From Cyrtodaria siliqua (taxonomy: Eukaryota; Mollusca; Bivalvia; Adapedonta; Hiatellidae): a stretch of DNA of 64,000 bases. Below the pieces are notes generated by a model. That model saw only the letters and a list, made by a program, of their open reading frames with translations, ran no database searches and was not told the origin of the DNA. How positions within the stretch are numbered: position 1 is the first letter of the stretch; each line of letters opens with the position of its first letter. This document shows positions 10,780-21,522 of this stretch, in pieces. Location: positions 124,001 to 188,000 of the forward strand of contig JAWPHD010001813.1 of assembly GCA_037043455.1 (NCBI GenBank), written 5' to 3'. A program made the position numbers and the translations under genes.

Positions 10780-11510
10780 ACCTCGATATTGAGAACGATA
10801 TACGGCATTCAAATGGGAGTTTTAAATATAAGTTGCAATTAACAAAATCCTATTCAAATGTCAGACTTGCCAGCCTGAATTTAAACTTCCATAATTGTTG
10901 CATAACATATACTTAATCACTTATATGTTAACTCATTCAGGGAACACTTGATACATTAATAAAACATATTTATATAAATACTGATAAAGGTGATCCTTTG
11001 AGAGCAACAAACACAATTAAGAGAATAAAGCAGCAGACTCGGTTTTATTGAGTCTGTTCATGAGAAGTAATGAAAGAAGCAACACTTCTCACGCCCCCTG
11101 GCACCGGCTTAATCGGTATTCTACTTCAAAGCCACCTATATTGGGCTCGTTGGTCCCAAAGGACCAGTAAAAATAACACTACTGATTCATATGGCCAGGC
11201 TGTTTTTTTTATCTTAAGGCTATATATAAAAGCTGAACGACATGAGAGACATTAGAGAGCTCGATACCGGATGGTATCAGGGAAGTGGGGCACAACAAGC
11301 GTCATAATTTAAAAACAAACACACGAAGTTAGGATAAAAAAAAATCCCTTATCATTCAAAAATGCACATGTATATAATTCGGCAATATGATCTGTGTGTG
11401 GGGGCGTTGGGGTGGGGGTGGTCCGTGTGTGTTTTGGTGTGTGTGTTTTGATTGTTGACGGTTGTTTGGGCGTGCGTGCGTGCGAAACAAATAGATCAAG
11501 AATTGTGTTT
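10780..11510 (+). repeat. Diverged duplicated segment, copy 1 (partner at 53.1 kb)
   Basis: Shares with 53,100-53,830, in the same order, CCTCGATAT, TTCAAATGGGA, AACAAAATCCTATTCAA, TTAACTCATTCAGG, AAGGCTATATATAAAAG, CTCGATACCGG, TGGGGCACA, AAAATGCACA.GTATATA and then a GT-rich microsatellite. The middles differ by insertions. It could be an old dispersed repeat or a segmental duplication. Confidence 0.6.
11393..11485 (+). repeat. GT/G-rich microsatellite
   Basis: TGTGTGTGGGGGCGTTGGGGTGGGGGTGG followed by GTGTGTG runs and GTGCGTGCGTGCG. Contains four G-tracts of at least three within about 30 bases, a potential G-quadruplex on the plus strand. Confidence 0.8.
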
Positions 11511-11968
11511 TTTTTTACCCTAAATATTTCATTTGTACAACTTGAATGACTCTCATGGCAAGAAGATGCGTTGTTCCAAATATTAATGAAATGTGCTTAG
11601 CACTTACTGAGAAGTATTTTCGTAAAGAAATCTTTAAAATCTTCATATATTAAAGAATAGAAATAGTATATGTACCTGCATTCAATAAACTATTTAGTAC
11701 AGTTAGGTAACAATACATTCATGCACAATGACGGTATTTTGCGCCGTTTTACCTATCGTAGCTAAATTAAAATGCCTTGTGTGAAATAATTTGATTTCGT
11801 AAATAATATACAATTGATGCAAATATAAACTAGTGTCATCTGTAATTGTATCGATACCGGTTAGGAAAATATACCTTTCTTAAAGCAACAATTATAATGA
11901 TTTAAGTTGAAGTTTTCAAGAGCTTCGTTGTATTATATTTTGAAGATTAGTGTTGAGACACGTGCATG

Positions 11969-11970
11969 AC

Positions 11971-12011
<41 letters not shown>
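11969..12011 (+). repeat. (AAT)n microsatellite
   Basis: About fourteen uninterrupted trinucleotide repeats. Confidence 0.95.
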
Positions 12012-12043
12012 TAATTCTTTCAATTGCTTTGAATATATTTACC

Positions 12044-12078
12044 CCTCTCTCTCCCCCTCTCTCTCTCTCTCTCTCTCT
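12044..12078 (+). repeat. (CT)n microsatellite
   Basis: CTCTCTCTCC followed by a CT run of about 20 bases, 35 bp after the (AAT)n tract. Confidence 0.9.
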
Positions 12079-13153
12079 AAATGCATACTTGTATGTATTG
12101 GTCTGTATTGGACTCGAAACCAATTTTTGTACTAGTAAGTTTTATTAAGATAAACGTATTATGCCAGAAACTTATAAGGTAATTTTCAGTGTCATTGTTT
12201 TGAATCGTTAACCTCTGTTATTCACTCCGTCTACGAAGGGTACATCAAACAACTCGTGAAACAATAGTAGTATTGCATACGTTTAGTAAATACGACATGA
12301 TTTTATCATGCCTGTATTAATACTCAGTTCTGTTTAAACTTGTGTTATCGCATTCTGTTTCTATTACAAGGTATGCAAGTGGGTCGGGTCACAAGTTCTT
12401 GCAAAATTAGTTAATACTAACTAAAATAATGTAATTAGCTTGAGGGCTTTACATACTTCAAGTTGTATATACTTCTATATACTTGTATACGTGTATTATT
12501 TGATTATTGATTACATATATAAACATATTAACGCTTTTACAAACTATTTGACATTTAATACACTTCATTATTATATATACGTTTTCGAACTTGCTCTACC
12601 TTCACAGAATGGTATGTATTTTACTTTTTCACGTCTATCGGAATTACACGGACAATATTGTCTACAAACGTTTACAATAGGAGTGTCGAAAAACGGATAC
12701 ACAGACCGAGCATTGATTTATACTCGTGAACAATTTACAATCACGTATTCTGTCATGCCAAATCGTAGATAGAAAAGTGTTTGATTTTTTGAAAATAGCC
12801 TGGAAATGTGTTTAATTTATGTAATTTAACAACGGATCATGATTCTATATGGTAGTTTAATATACAGTTTGTCTGAAGCAGTATTTTCATGTTTTACCTT
12901 TACATCAAAATAACCTCTTCAGCAGATGGTACTTCAAAGTGAATTTTGTTGTAAATAGAAACACGTTGTTTGATATGTTCCTGACGTACTAATACTGACA
13001 ATGATAAAAATAGTTATACGCATTTAATACACCACATTATATATAATACTCAAGTAATTTCCTCTTCGCATCACTCATATATAGAGTTTTGGAACCACTA
13101 ATATCATACATAGGTATAAAAGAGCGTTATTATACACAATTACTGAAACAAAC
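12079..13153. other. No gene recognised
   Basis: AT-rich. An open frame at 12,440-12,772 (110 codons from a non-ATG start) has no motif I know, and its composition follows the surrounding DNA. Confidence 0.4.
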
Positions 13154-13430
13154 GTTTTGTATAAAATATTGATGTTGTAATAGTTTTGCTATATAGAAAT
13201 TTATAATTCCATAAAATCACTCCCTGTATATGAGGAATGTGGTTTGTACAAAATGTTAATGATGTAAGTTTTTTTCTATATTATAATTAAGAAATTAATA
13301 ATTCCATCAAATCACTCCCAGCATAGGATGAACGCGGTTTGTATAAAATGGTGATGTAAGTTTTTTCTATATTAAAATTAAAACATTAAAAATTCCATAA
13401 AATCAATTCCTGTATAGGATGAATGCAGTG
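13154..13430 (+). repeat. Tandem repeat, about 90-bp unit, three copies
   Basis: GTTTTGTATAAAAT..GATGTTGTAA, TTTTTTCTATATT and AATTCCATAAAATCACTCCC recur from about 13,154, 13,241 and 13,336. Copies are diverged; the last ends at GGATGAATGCAGTG. Confidence 0.7.
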
Positions 13431-13567
13431 CATTTGCTTTTCTAGACGAAAAATATTGTGTATATAGTATATTAGTATAATTAAAGCAGGGTCCCAATGA
13501 TCAGTACATGAAAGATGCTTATTAATAAATGCAGACAATTCACTATTCTCGCCCTCGAGCGATACTA

Positions 13568-14032
13568 TAGGTCATATACCACTATTGCATTTTTCATAGG
13601 GTTACATTATAGCCTTTAGGCACTAAAACACATTTTACACATCCAAAGGAACCTTTTAGGCTACAATATTTCAAGAACTATCATAGACTCACTTAACAAT
13701 GTGCAAACAATTGGGGGTTTTGTATTGCTTTCACCTACTTTCGGTTTGATGACGGTGCTGACCGTCAGGCACGCAGCAAATCAATGTGAATTTCTGACAA
13801 TTTACTATACCTGCAATTTTCTCAATAAAATAGCCCAGTTGCAAGAACAAATACATTTTTATTTTATTTTTATCACCTATACATATTATTTTGACATTTT
13901 ATGTACATCAGTTATGATTAAGGCAATTCTACCCAATCAGAAAATAGCTCTTTCGTAAAAGATATACTCTAATACACCCTATAATTTTTTCAGCCAATCA
14001 GTAGCCCCAAAACAATAGTGGTATGTGACCTA
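13568..14032 (+). mobile_element. 465-bp TIR-bounded module, copy 1 (left direct repeat)
   Basis: First part of the left direct repeat. It has its own inverted ends: TAGGTCATATACCACTATTG at 13,568-13,587 and CAATAGTGGTATGTGACCTA at 14,013-14,032, one mismatch in 20. Bounded by TA. Sibling copies at 17,488-17,942 and 27,056-27,520. Short open frames inside (e.g. 13,701-13,958) are shared between copies but have no recognisable domain. Confidence 0.75.
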
Positions 14033-14711
14033 AAATGACGCAAAAATGTACCAATTCAATTATTTGCTTCTCTTATGTGATACAATAAACATTTTCGAAC
14101 AAAATGATATATTTTTCTTTATTCTACTGTAAGTTTCACCAAAACTGTGTCATTTTTTCCCATATGCATACTATGCCAGTTTTACCCTAAGTCTGTTGAC
14201 ATGCAAATAATAGTATTAGCACCAGACACGTTACCACATAAATTCCCATATCTTTTTCAATGATTGATATTTCTTTCTTAGATTTTCCATAGATATAAAG
14301 GAATATGTCCTGGCAAATTTTCAAAGTGTTTTAGCTTGCTTCCCTTAATTTTAGACTATTGAAATGTTGATTTAGTGCCCCACCCACCGAAAATATACAG
14401 AAAATTAAAAAAGTTCAACAATAAAAGTCTCAATAATTATCTTCAGTAACAACATTAAGCATTTATTGTACACTTTAATTGCTCAGCAAAGACCATTAGA
14501 CTCATTACGAGTTATCGTTTGTTTATATGAAGACGTTTAGAAAAAAGATTCCACAATGCAGAGATATGTATGTTGAAGGTGTTTGGAACAAGGCGAGATT
14601 GTTGACATGGCGACCACTTGGGTAATCTCCATCCTCAGCAACCCGAAGTATCATATTACAGCCAAGATGATCAAAACGCAGTATGTACAAGTGTTTGGTC
14701 ACATTTCCATA
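14033..14711 (+). repeat. Second module of left direct repeat (B1)
   Basis: Begins AAATGACGCAAAAATGT and ends ACATTTCCATA. Repeated at 17,943-18,621 but absent from the 27-kb copy. On its minus strand both copies keep a frame around GCNMILRVAE (14,523-14,765 and 18,433-18,624); whether that is coding is unknown. Confidence 0.75.
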
Positions 14712-15280
14712 TGAAAAATAAAGTTGACTCAGAGGAAAATGTGCAGTACATTCGACCGACTGCAAGAGGAAGAACTTCTGCGAGACGAACCAATTAAGCC
14801 TGAGGCAATGTCTTCGAAGTTTTCTAGGATCCGCCAGCAGGGAGGGTTAAATTCCTACTTAGCCAACCAGTTTAGCCTTCTACGAGTAAATGTAACACGT
14901 TTGCCAGCAAGGACCAAGTGTAAGTACTTCGAGGTTAAACATTTTGATTACAACAGTGAATTAAAGTTGATTTAACCGTATTTTTTCTTGCGCCAAATGT
15001 GTAATTAATGTCTTAAACTAAGTAAAAAGTATATGATGCATGGCGTTTTTTTGTACGTTTTTCTGCAATTTCTGACAAGAAATGATAAAGATATACTCCA
15101 CTAAAGGAGTATGTAACACTAGGACATCTAATACATTGATTTATACATATTTCCCTGTTAAAAATAAATTTCTAATTGAATTTAGAGGTAAAAATAGGGT
15201 TAGGGTAAAATAATAACAGTCAAAGGGAGATAACTAAAAAAATACCAGAATTCATAAAAAACACTAAAATACATTAAAAT
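14712..15280 (+). other. Element interior upstream of the transposase
   Basis: Contains an open frame at 14,724-14,975 (83 codons, non-ATG start) rich in charged residues (DRLQEEELLRDE). It could be a 5' exon or remnant of the transposase protein, but I recognise no motif. The rest is AT-rich with CAAAGGGAGATAACT. Confidence 0.35.
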
Positions 15281-16810
15281 GGTAAAAGCTGCTACAAGCT
15301 GTTCCACACAGAAAAACTGTGGGACATGATGAACACAGTCATTAAAGAGCTCGTCTCGAGGAGTTCCAGGTGTAGGGGGAAATTGGCCTTTGACAAGACT
15401 AGTGAAGAACAGAGGGACTTTGCCTGGCGTGAGAGAGTCATTTGTAGCTCTTGCAAATACCGCTCGACAATGTTTAAGCTGTATGAGGAATTAAACAACG
15501 GAAAGAGGGGGTGCAAAGCCGCGACAGCAAATGTGGGATTAAACATAGCCATAACTCAAACTCCAGTTGCAGCAACCAGTGTGAGAAAAATGATGTTGGG
15601 TGCCAATATTCCAGCTCGATCTATGTCGGGTATGAAAAAAAGTGCATCAAAAGTAAATGAAATAATTAAAAATGAAAATGTTGCCGATATGAAAAGACGA
15701 CGTGAACAACTGAAAATAATTAATCGGTGCAGAAACAGGCCCGAAAAGGAAGTTGCTGTGCAGTCTGACGGCATGTACAACAACAGCCTATACTCTGGGT
15801 TGGGGAAAACCCCATTCCAACCCGCAACACAGTGCACTTACACTGTGGTGGAACATCTCACAAAAAAGAAGCAAATAAAAGCTCTGGAGACAGTAAATCA
15901 ACTTTGCTCCAAGCATGGGTTTCATACAGGAACAGATGAGATGTGTGATATCAAGGGTGCAGTGTGCACTTCAACTGCAAGCATGGAAACTAATATTGGA
16001 GATGAACACAAATGGGCAGAAATGTGTTTTAGAGACATGCATGAGGATGGATTAGAGGTGAAATACCTAACAACTGATCCTGATACCAATGCCTATCAGG
16101 CTGCAGCAGAGCTTTATGAAGAAAAAACAGCACCATCCATGAACATCAGATTGACACAAGACACTTGGCCGAGAACCACAGGGAACAAATAAAACGCAGT
16201 TCTCATGTACTGAAATGATGCCAGGCATTACAAAAGCAAGCCGACAACACATACGTGATCGATTTGCCATCGATATAAGCAAACGGTGTCAGGCAGAATT
16301 CGAAACAATTCACGGTCAGGAAAATGGTAAAAAGTGCTATAGTGCTAATCATACACACTACAAGTTATTTTCAAGTGATAACTGGATTGTGAAAAGCTGC
16401 TTCTTACCACCGACATTTAAAATAGACTTGTCAAAATCTGAGAATGAGACAACTTTACTTGAATGCATAGACTTTCTGAGGACACACTTAGTCAAACAAA
16501 ATTAAACACAAACACTCAGAAGGTGGAGGCAACAAACAGACCAATTAAAAAGATCCTTACCGAAGAATGTAACGTTTTCACGTAATTTCCCAGGTAGAGC
16601 TCACAGTGCAGTTCACAGTGTCAATATTGGTCCGTGGGAATCGATCAGGCGACTGTGCTCAGTTGCTGGCTGTCCTATTCCGGTAGGTGGAAAAGTCGAT
16701 CGCAGTTTTACAACTCAACACGTGCTATCTGAAAGACAAAAAAAAGGGAACGATCAATAGCTCATAAATTAAAGCGCAAAGCAAGACGGTTGAAAATGTA
16801 TACACTTTAA
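15281..16810 (+). pseudogene. Mutator-like transposase, frameshifted
   Basis: Recognised as the large invertebrate family of Mutator-like transposase-domain proteins. Homology begins at about 15,281 (SCYKLFHTEKLW), before the first ATG pair at 15,326. The 288-codon frame carries ICSSCKYRSTMFKLYEE, GKRGCKAATANVGL, DMKRRREQLKIIN and the acidic KYLTTDPDTNAYQ region expected near the catalytic core. Indels near 16,135 and 16,214 shift the frame twice (2 to 1 to 0). The frame at 16,215-16,505 continues with MPGITKA, KSCFLPPTFKIDL and SENETTLLECI. Compared with the 26-kb copy, about 50 bp is missing near 16,328 and another small deletion ends the frame before TKLNTNTQK, which persists out of frame to about 16,800. 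A DDE-type cut-and-paste role is family knowledge; this copy is dead. The 3' end almost meets the nuclease ORF. Confidence 0.8.
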
Positions 16811-16818
16811 GCGCAACA

Positions 16819-17442
16819 TCAAAAAGAAAAAAATATATATTCGCGGAGAGCTGTTGAGAAACAAAGTCTCCAAAACACGTACAACCAAGTAAACACTAAA
16901 TGTTGCTTGTCCGAGCGCATCATCCCAAGACCACGCTTATACCAGAAGACCTCGAAATAATACAAAATTACGTACAAAGAGCCTGCTACAGCGTGCAAAC
17001 CCACACAGGACCCAGCTTTAGCACAATAACTCCTAGACATATTTATCGACCTAGCCTCCAAGACCAAATGTGAGGGATTCACACAGATTTTATTGTGGCA
17101 CCGGTAGCTAACATCCAAGTCCAATCCATGCTCATCCAATATCGGAACCTCATGGTGAAGTAGCCTATGATGCAGCATGTAAGATACCCTGTGAGCCATT
17201 TCAAGGTACATACTTCCATCTGGCCAACAAACACGTTTTACACCATATCCACACCCATCCCTGCACACCACCCACTGCACACACTTATCCTCTAAGAAGT
17301 GAGACCCCACTGGCCAATAATCAGTGTTTTTTTGAAAACTTTGATGAATTTTTCCAAAGAATTTTTCAATTTCCATTTTTTTAATATCGCAACAATATTG
17401 TCGTCTGCTATATACCCCAAAAAATAAATGTAAACAAACCAA
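16819..17442 (-). CDS. His-Me finger (I-PpoI-type) zinc-binding endonuclease-like ORF, probably inactive
   Basis: 207 codons. The core LDVSYRCHNKICVNPSHL followed by SINMSRSYC and SCVGLH matches the zinc-binding loop region of His-Cys box homing endonucleases (I-PpoI family). Mapped on I-PpoI: Cys115, Cys120 and His125 would be zinc site 1; Cys140, Cys146 and His150 zinc site 2; Asn134 the metal-binding Asn. The catalytic general-base position is Tyr113 here, but His77 in the 26-kb copy; one base at 17,106 explains it. The last zinc Cys is also lost by a 1-bp frameshift after AVA. The N-terminal part (DYWPVGSHFLEDKCVQW, CWPDG.MYLE.AH) is shared with the other copy. The tail is probably out of frame. 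Family members cut DNA at specific sites; whether this one helped mobility is inference. Confidence 0.75.
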   Translation of the reverse strand: MVCLHLFFGVYSRRQYCCDIKKMEIEKFFGKIHQSFQKNTDYWPVGSHFLEDKCVQWVVCRDGCGYGVKRVCWPDGSMYLEMAHRVSYMLHHRLLHHEVPILDEHGLDLDVSYRCHNKICVNPSHLVLEARSINMSRSYCAKAGSCVGLHAVAGSLYVILYYFEVFWYKRGLGMMRSDKQHLVFTWLYVFWRLCFSTALREYIFFSF

Positions 17443-17487
17443 ATCAGCTTCCGACTCATGGAGCAGCCTCTTTTACATGCTGTGCTT

Positions 17488-17942
17488 TAGGTCATATACC
17501 ACAATTGCATTTTACATAGGGTTACATTATAGCCTTTTGGCCCTAAAACACATTTTACACATCCAAGGGAACCTTTTAGCTACTTTATTTTCAAGAACTA
17601 TCCTAGACTCACTTAAAAAAGTTCAAACAATTGGGGGTTTTGTATTGCTTTCACCTACTTTTGGTTTGATGACGATGCTGACCGTCAGGCACGCAGCAAA
17701 TAAATGTGAATTTCTGACAATTTTACTATACCTGCAATTTTCTCAGTCAAATAGCCAAGATGCAAGAACAAATACATTTTTATCACCTACACATAATATT
17801 ATGACATTTTATGTACATCAGTTATGATTAAGGCAATTCTACCCGATCAGAAAATAGCTCTTTCGAAAAAGATACACCCTAATACATCCTATACTTTTTT
17901 CAGCCAATCAGTAGCCCCAAAACAATAATGGTATGTGTCCTA
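17488..17942 (+). mobile_element. 465-bp TIR-bounded module, copy 2 (right direct repeat)
   Basis: Starts TAGGTCATATACCACAATTG, ends CAATAATGGTATGTGTCCTA. Preceded by GAGCAGCCTCTTTTACATGCTGTGCTT, which also precedes the 27-kb copy, so this junction with the nuclease gene is ancestral to both. Confidence 0.75.
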
Positions 17943-18621
17943 AAGTGACGCAAAAGTGTTCCAATTCAATTATTTGCTTCTCTAGTTTGATACAATAACC
18001 ATTTTCGAACAAAATGATATATTTTTCTTTATTCTACTGTAAATTTCACCAAAACTGTGTCATTTTTCCCATATGCATACTATGCCAGTTTTATCCTAAG
18101 TATGTTGTTATGAAAATAAAAGCATTAGCTCCAGACACGTTAACACATGAATTCCCATATCTTTTTCATTGATTGATATTTCTTTCTTAGATTTTCCATA
18201 TATATAAAGGAATATGTCCTGGCAATTTTCTAAAGTGCTTTAGCTTGATTCCCTCAATTTTAGACTATTGAAATGTTGATTTAGTAACCCACCGAAAATA
18301 TACAGAAAATTAAAAAAGTTCAACAAGAAAAGTCCAAATTATTATCTTCAGTAACAACATTAAGCATTCATTGTACACTTTAATTGTTCAGCTAAGACCA
18401 CTAGACTCATTACGAGTTATCTTTTTATTTGTTTATATGAAGACGTTTAGAAAATAAATTCTACAATGCAGGGATATGTATGTTGAAGGTGTTTGGAACA
18501 AGGCGAGATTGTAGACATGGCGACCACTTGGATAATCTCCACCCTCAGCAACCCGAAGTATCATATTACAGCCAAGATGATCAAAACACAGTATGTACAA
18601 GTGTTTGGTCACATTTCCATA
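17943..18621 (+). repeat. Second module of right direct repeat (B2)
   Basis: Matches 14,033-14,711 throughout with scattered substitutions and small indels, and stops abruptly after ACATTTCCATA. Confidence 0.75.
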
Positions 18622-18659
18622 CAAACTTACGTACAGCTATGGAATCGTTTTATTACCGA

Positions 18660-18860
18660 GTTTTACCGTTAATCTACCGTTTCAAACCAGTTTGTCGTTC
18701 GTTGGTCGTTTTAAAACGGAAAACGACCGAAAACGGGTTTGCAAACGCTTTAAGTGCGCATGCTCAGAGTTTTCCCGTTTCCAAACGCTCTGAAACGGGC
18801 GTTTCCAAACGCGCGTAGTGCGCATGCGCAGAGTTTGCAAACGCGTTTTTAGTTTTTACC
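18660..18860. promoter_or_regulatory. Short CpG-rich segment with an NRF-1-like palindrome
   Basis: An island of CG dinucleotides in AT-rich DNA, built from two related stretches (GTTTGCAAACGC..AGTGCGCATGCTCAGAG and GTTTCCAAACGC..AGTGCGCATGCGCAGAG, about 60-90 bp apart). The second contains TGCGCATGCGCA, the NRF-1 consensus palindrome. It lies just outside the composite element. A promoter role is possible, but no adjacent gene is visible. Confidence 0.35.
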
Positions 18861-19551
18861 ATTTTTTGCGTTTGACCAATGAAAAAAGGACAGTATAATT
18901 AGATAATTCTCTTCTACGATCGTTGGTTTAAGAGTAATTGATTGATGCAGCAAATGAAACAAACATTTATATTAATTAGAAACAAAAATTGATGCTTAAT
19001 ACTTAATAGTTATGTTAATTCCTGCAAACCCCATGCATTTTCCCATCATTTATATTCATGTCACCATCGAGTTAATATATGCTTAACTAAATCTGGGTAA
19101 AAAATGACATATAGAGCCCTGACTAGATGCATCCTTTAATTAGCCGGGTTTTGGATATGCAACAACGGTTTTATTGCACAAAACACCCGACGTCGACAAT
19201 CATTAATTGTTTAATCCATAGCTCGCGTAGTGTGTACAAGTGCACTTCGATTGAATTAGAGACATCAGTAATTAGATATTTTCACATTATACATACTGGA
19301 AGTATGAAAACTAAATATTTCCAAATTAATTAGTGCTGTAAAATTTAGTTTGTAAATAAATGGAATATACTCAGTTTACCTAATAAATGGGAGAGAGCCG
19401 TAATGGAAATAAGTGCAAAACCGGAAAAATGGACAACATAATGAATGACTGTCGCAATATAACCACATCTGTTGTTTTAGCGTGTTTGTGATCCGTGTGA
19501 AATTAAAAAATAAGATATATATTGCATCGTATGGAATGCACTAATGATTCT
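18861..19551. other. No gene recognised
   Basis: AT-rich, no repeat structure noted; the open frame at 19,127-19,333 has no recognisable motif. Confidence 0.4.
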
Positions 19552-19889
19552 AAAGGGACGCAGAGCAATCTTGAATAATTTTATTAAAATAAGCACCTCC
19601 GTATGGAGTTCGTTTTAAAGGGACCCACGGCAATCTTGAAGTGTTTGAAATGGGTGTCTCGATTTATATAACCAAAATCATATTTACTTTTAACCTGGTT
19701 ACATTTAAATAGATACTATTTTAAGTATTCTCTTTTTCGTCTTATTTTAGTATACGTTTTAATATATTATTGGTGCAATACAATACAATTTGCTATTCTT
19801 ATAATTAATATAAATGATTGGACAAATGTAAGTTTTCCACAGGACGCCTGATTTTAAAAAAACAACAAGATTGCGATGTGTCCCTCTAA
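19552..19889. mobile_element. TTAA-type MITE of the 'AAGGGACAC' family, plus an adjacent solo end
   Basis: A left end TTAAAGGGACCCACGGCAATCTTG at 19,615 pairs with an inverted end CAAGATTGCGATGTGTCCCTCTAA to 19,889, giving a 275-bp element. A second left end, CTAAAGGGACGCAGAGCAATCTTG, lies 63 bp upstream at 19,552. The same family occurs at 44,009-44,334, with solo ends at 44,386 and 46,500. Confidence 0.7.
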
Positions 19890-21398
19890 CGTTGCTTGAA
19901 TATATTTTTAAATTAAAAGGTTATATCATCTCAAAGTTTTTAATATATTTTCGTTAAACTGTGCAATATTGTCAAATGTAGTAATATACAAAAACAAAAT
20001 ATGCAATTAACGAAGAAACACTAACGGGATGCCGAGAGCTTTAAAGAAATTCAGGTTGTCTTTATCCCTTTAATATGAATCAAGCTGATTCAAATATTCA
20101 TTAATTACATTGCTCGTATGAAACATTTTTTTATAACGACGGTGTACATAGCTATTATGTCATATATTGTGAAACATATGTTCCTGGTTTAATTTGAATA
20201 CAATTATGCACTGTTCCGATTGCAAAAAAAAGTACACTGGTTGGAAATAAAGCGTGAATAGCGGGTTAAATGCATGAATACGCCGATATATACATTATAG
20301 TACAGAGTATGAACTTAGAATTCATTACTTTAAAATACACACGAACGACAAGAAACAGTCACAAAAGGCACGAATTTAATTGATCTTATAGAGGAAAGAA
20401 ATTGACGGGACGCCGCGAATTTAAATAAAAAAGATCAAGACTGCCGTGCTTTAAACCTAAACTATAATGTTTCGAAATCTGCAGATATTGCCGTTATTGA
20501 GAGATATAAACAAAGTCATACAGTTACTTATAATAAGAAAAACGTATTAACTTAACTTTGAAGAACTCGATATCCTGTGAAGTTATATTATTTAACTTTT
20601 ACCGATTCCAATAAGAAAACAACGTTATCATATTGCAATGTGGTAAAATAGTTATATCTGGTTTACATTTTTTTATTCCTAATTATTTCACAGACCTAAT
20701 AGCTAATTATTAATATGTCTGTGATTATTTGTACAACATTGTATGCGCTCACTATATACGTAGAAAGTATAAGAACGGAAGTAAACTAAATTAATAATGT
20801 GTTTTACTCCTTATAGTTTTAAATTATTCAATAAAATAGTTTCTGAGAGTATCAAATACCAGATAGTTTTCATCTGATCATAAAATTATTTTGACCAGTG
20901 CACATTGTATTAGATCAAATAACATATATTGAAAATAAATTTCAGCCTGCTTTAGTGTTTTAAAGTGCCTCTTTAATTATAAATTAAATCAGTATTCGTC
21001 GTAAATCATGGTTGAAAATGTCACTTGTGATTGGCTGATTGAAATCAAAGGGAGTAACTGACTCTATGTGACTGGCCAACATACAAGACGCTGAGAACCC
21101 TAACTGTGACTGTAATGGTCAGTAATGGACGCTCCACGGACACTCGTAAATAACAGTTCAGGATACCAGTACTATATACATTGATAGCATTGATATGAAA
21201 AATAAATATGAATAATTAATAATGCAGGTATAAGGACAAACCACCATCCATTGCTGCACGACGAAGCTCGGTGGCAGCGAGCACATTAGATAAAGCTTCC
21301 ACTGTAAAAAAACGTAATTAAATTATTCATGTTAACGTTTATTATTCGCATGCGTTACGTTTGTTCACATCATGTCGTAATTTTGTGTTAATTTGGAT
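19890..21398. other. No gene recognised
   Basis: AT-rich. Fragments resembling the AAGGGACAC family ends may exist near 20,040-20,075 and 20,400-20,450 (ACGGGACGCCGCGAATTT, AAGACTGCCGTGCTTTAAA), too decayed to call. Confidence 0.35.
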
Positions 21399-21522
21399 GA
21401 TACTACAACTGCTACTGCTGCTGCTGCTGCTACTGCTACTACTGCTGCTGCTGCTGCTGCTACTATTACTACCACCACTACTACCACCACTACTACTACT
21501 ACCTACTACTACTACTACAGGC
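21399..21522 (+). repeat. Compound trinucleotide microsatellite (CTA/CTG/CCA)n
   Basis: About 120 bp of CTACTG, CTGCTG, ACTATT and ACCACC trinucleotides. It reads as poly-Ser or poly-Thr/Ala in various frames, but there is no surrounding gene. Confidence 0.9.

Larger units (their letters stand above)
13568..18621 (+). mobile_element. Composite element: direct repeats, Mutator-like transposase, His-Me endonuclease
   Basis: A 5.05-kb unit. Its ends are near-identical direct repeats (13,568-14,711 and 17,488-18,621, about 1.14 kb each). Between them lie a decayed Mutator-like transposase on the plus strand and a His-Me finger nuclease ORF on the minus strand, tail to tail. Both direct repeats start at the same base (TAGGTCATATACC) and end at the same base (ACATTTCCATA), with unrelated DNA outside. 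No target duplication could be identified. A second copy (25,631-27,520) keeps the order transposase-nuclease-repeat. The unit could be a transposon with long terminal direct repeats or a truncated tandem dimer; the sequence alone does not decide. Confidence 0.65.

Noticed and set aside
15195..15210. AGGGTTAGGG, a telomere-like word near the transposase.
   Set aside because: Only two repeats; expected by chance and not at an end.
16819..17442. Reading the nuclease ORF as a bacterial HNH protein from contamination.
   Set aside because: It sits in an animal repeat context, occurs twice with a eukaryotic transposase in AT-rich DNA, and matches the His-Cys box zinc-loop type rather than a bacterial HNH.
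13568..18621. Interpretation as an LTR retrotransposon because of the 1.1-kb direct repeats.
   Set aside because: No gag, protease, RT or integrase; the repeats lack TG..CA ends and the interior encodes a DNA transposase.
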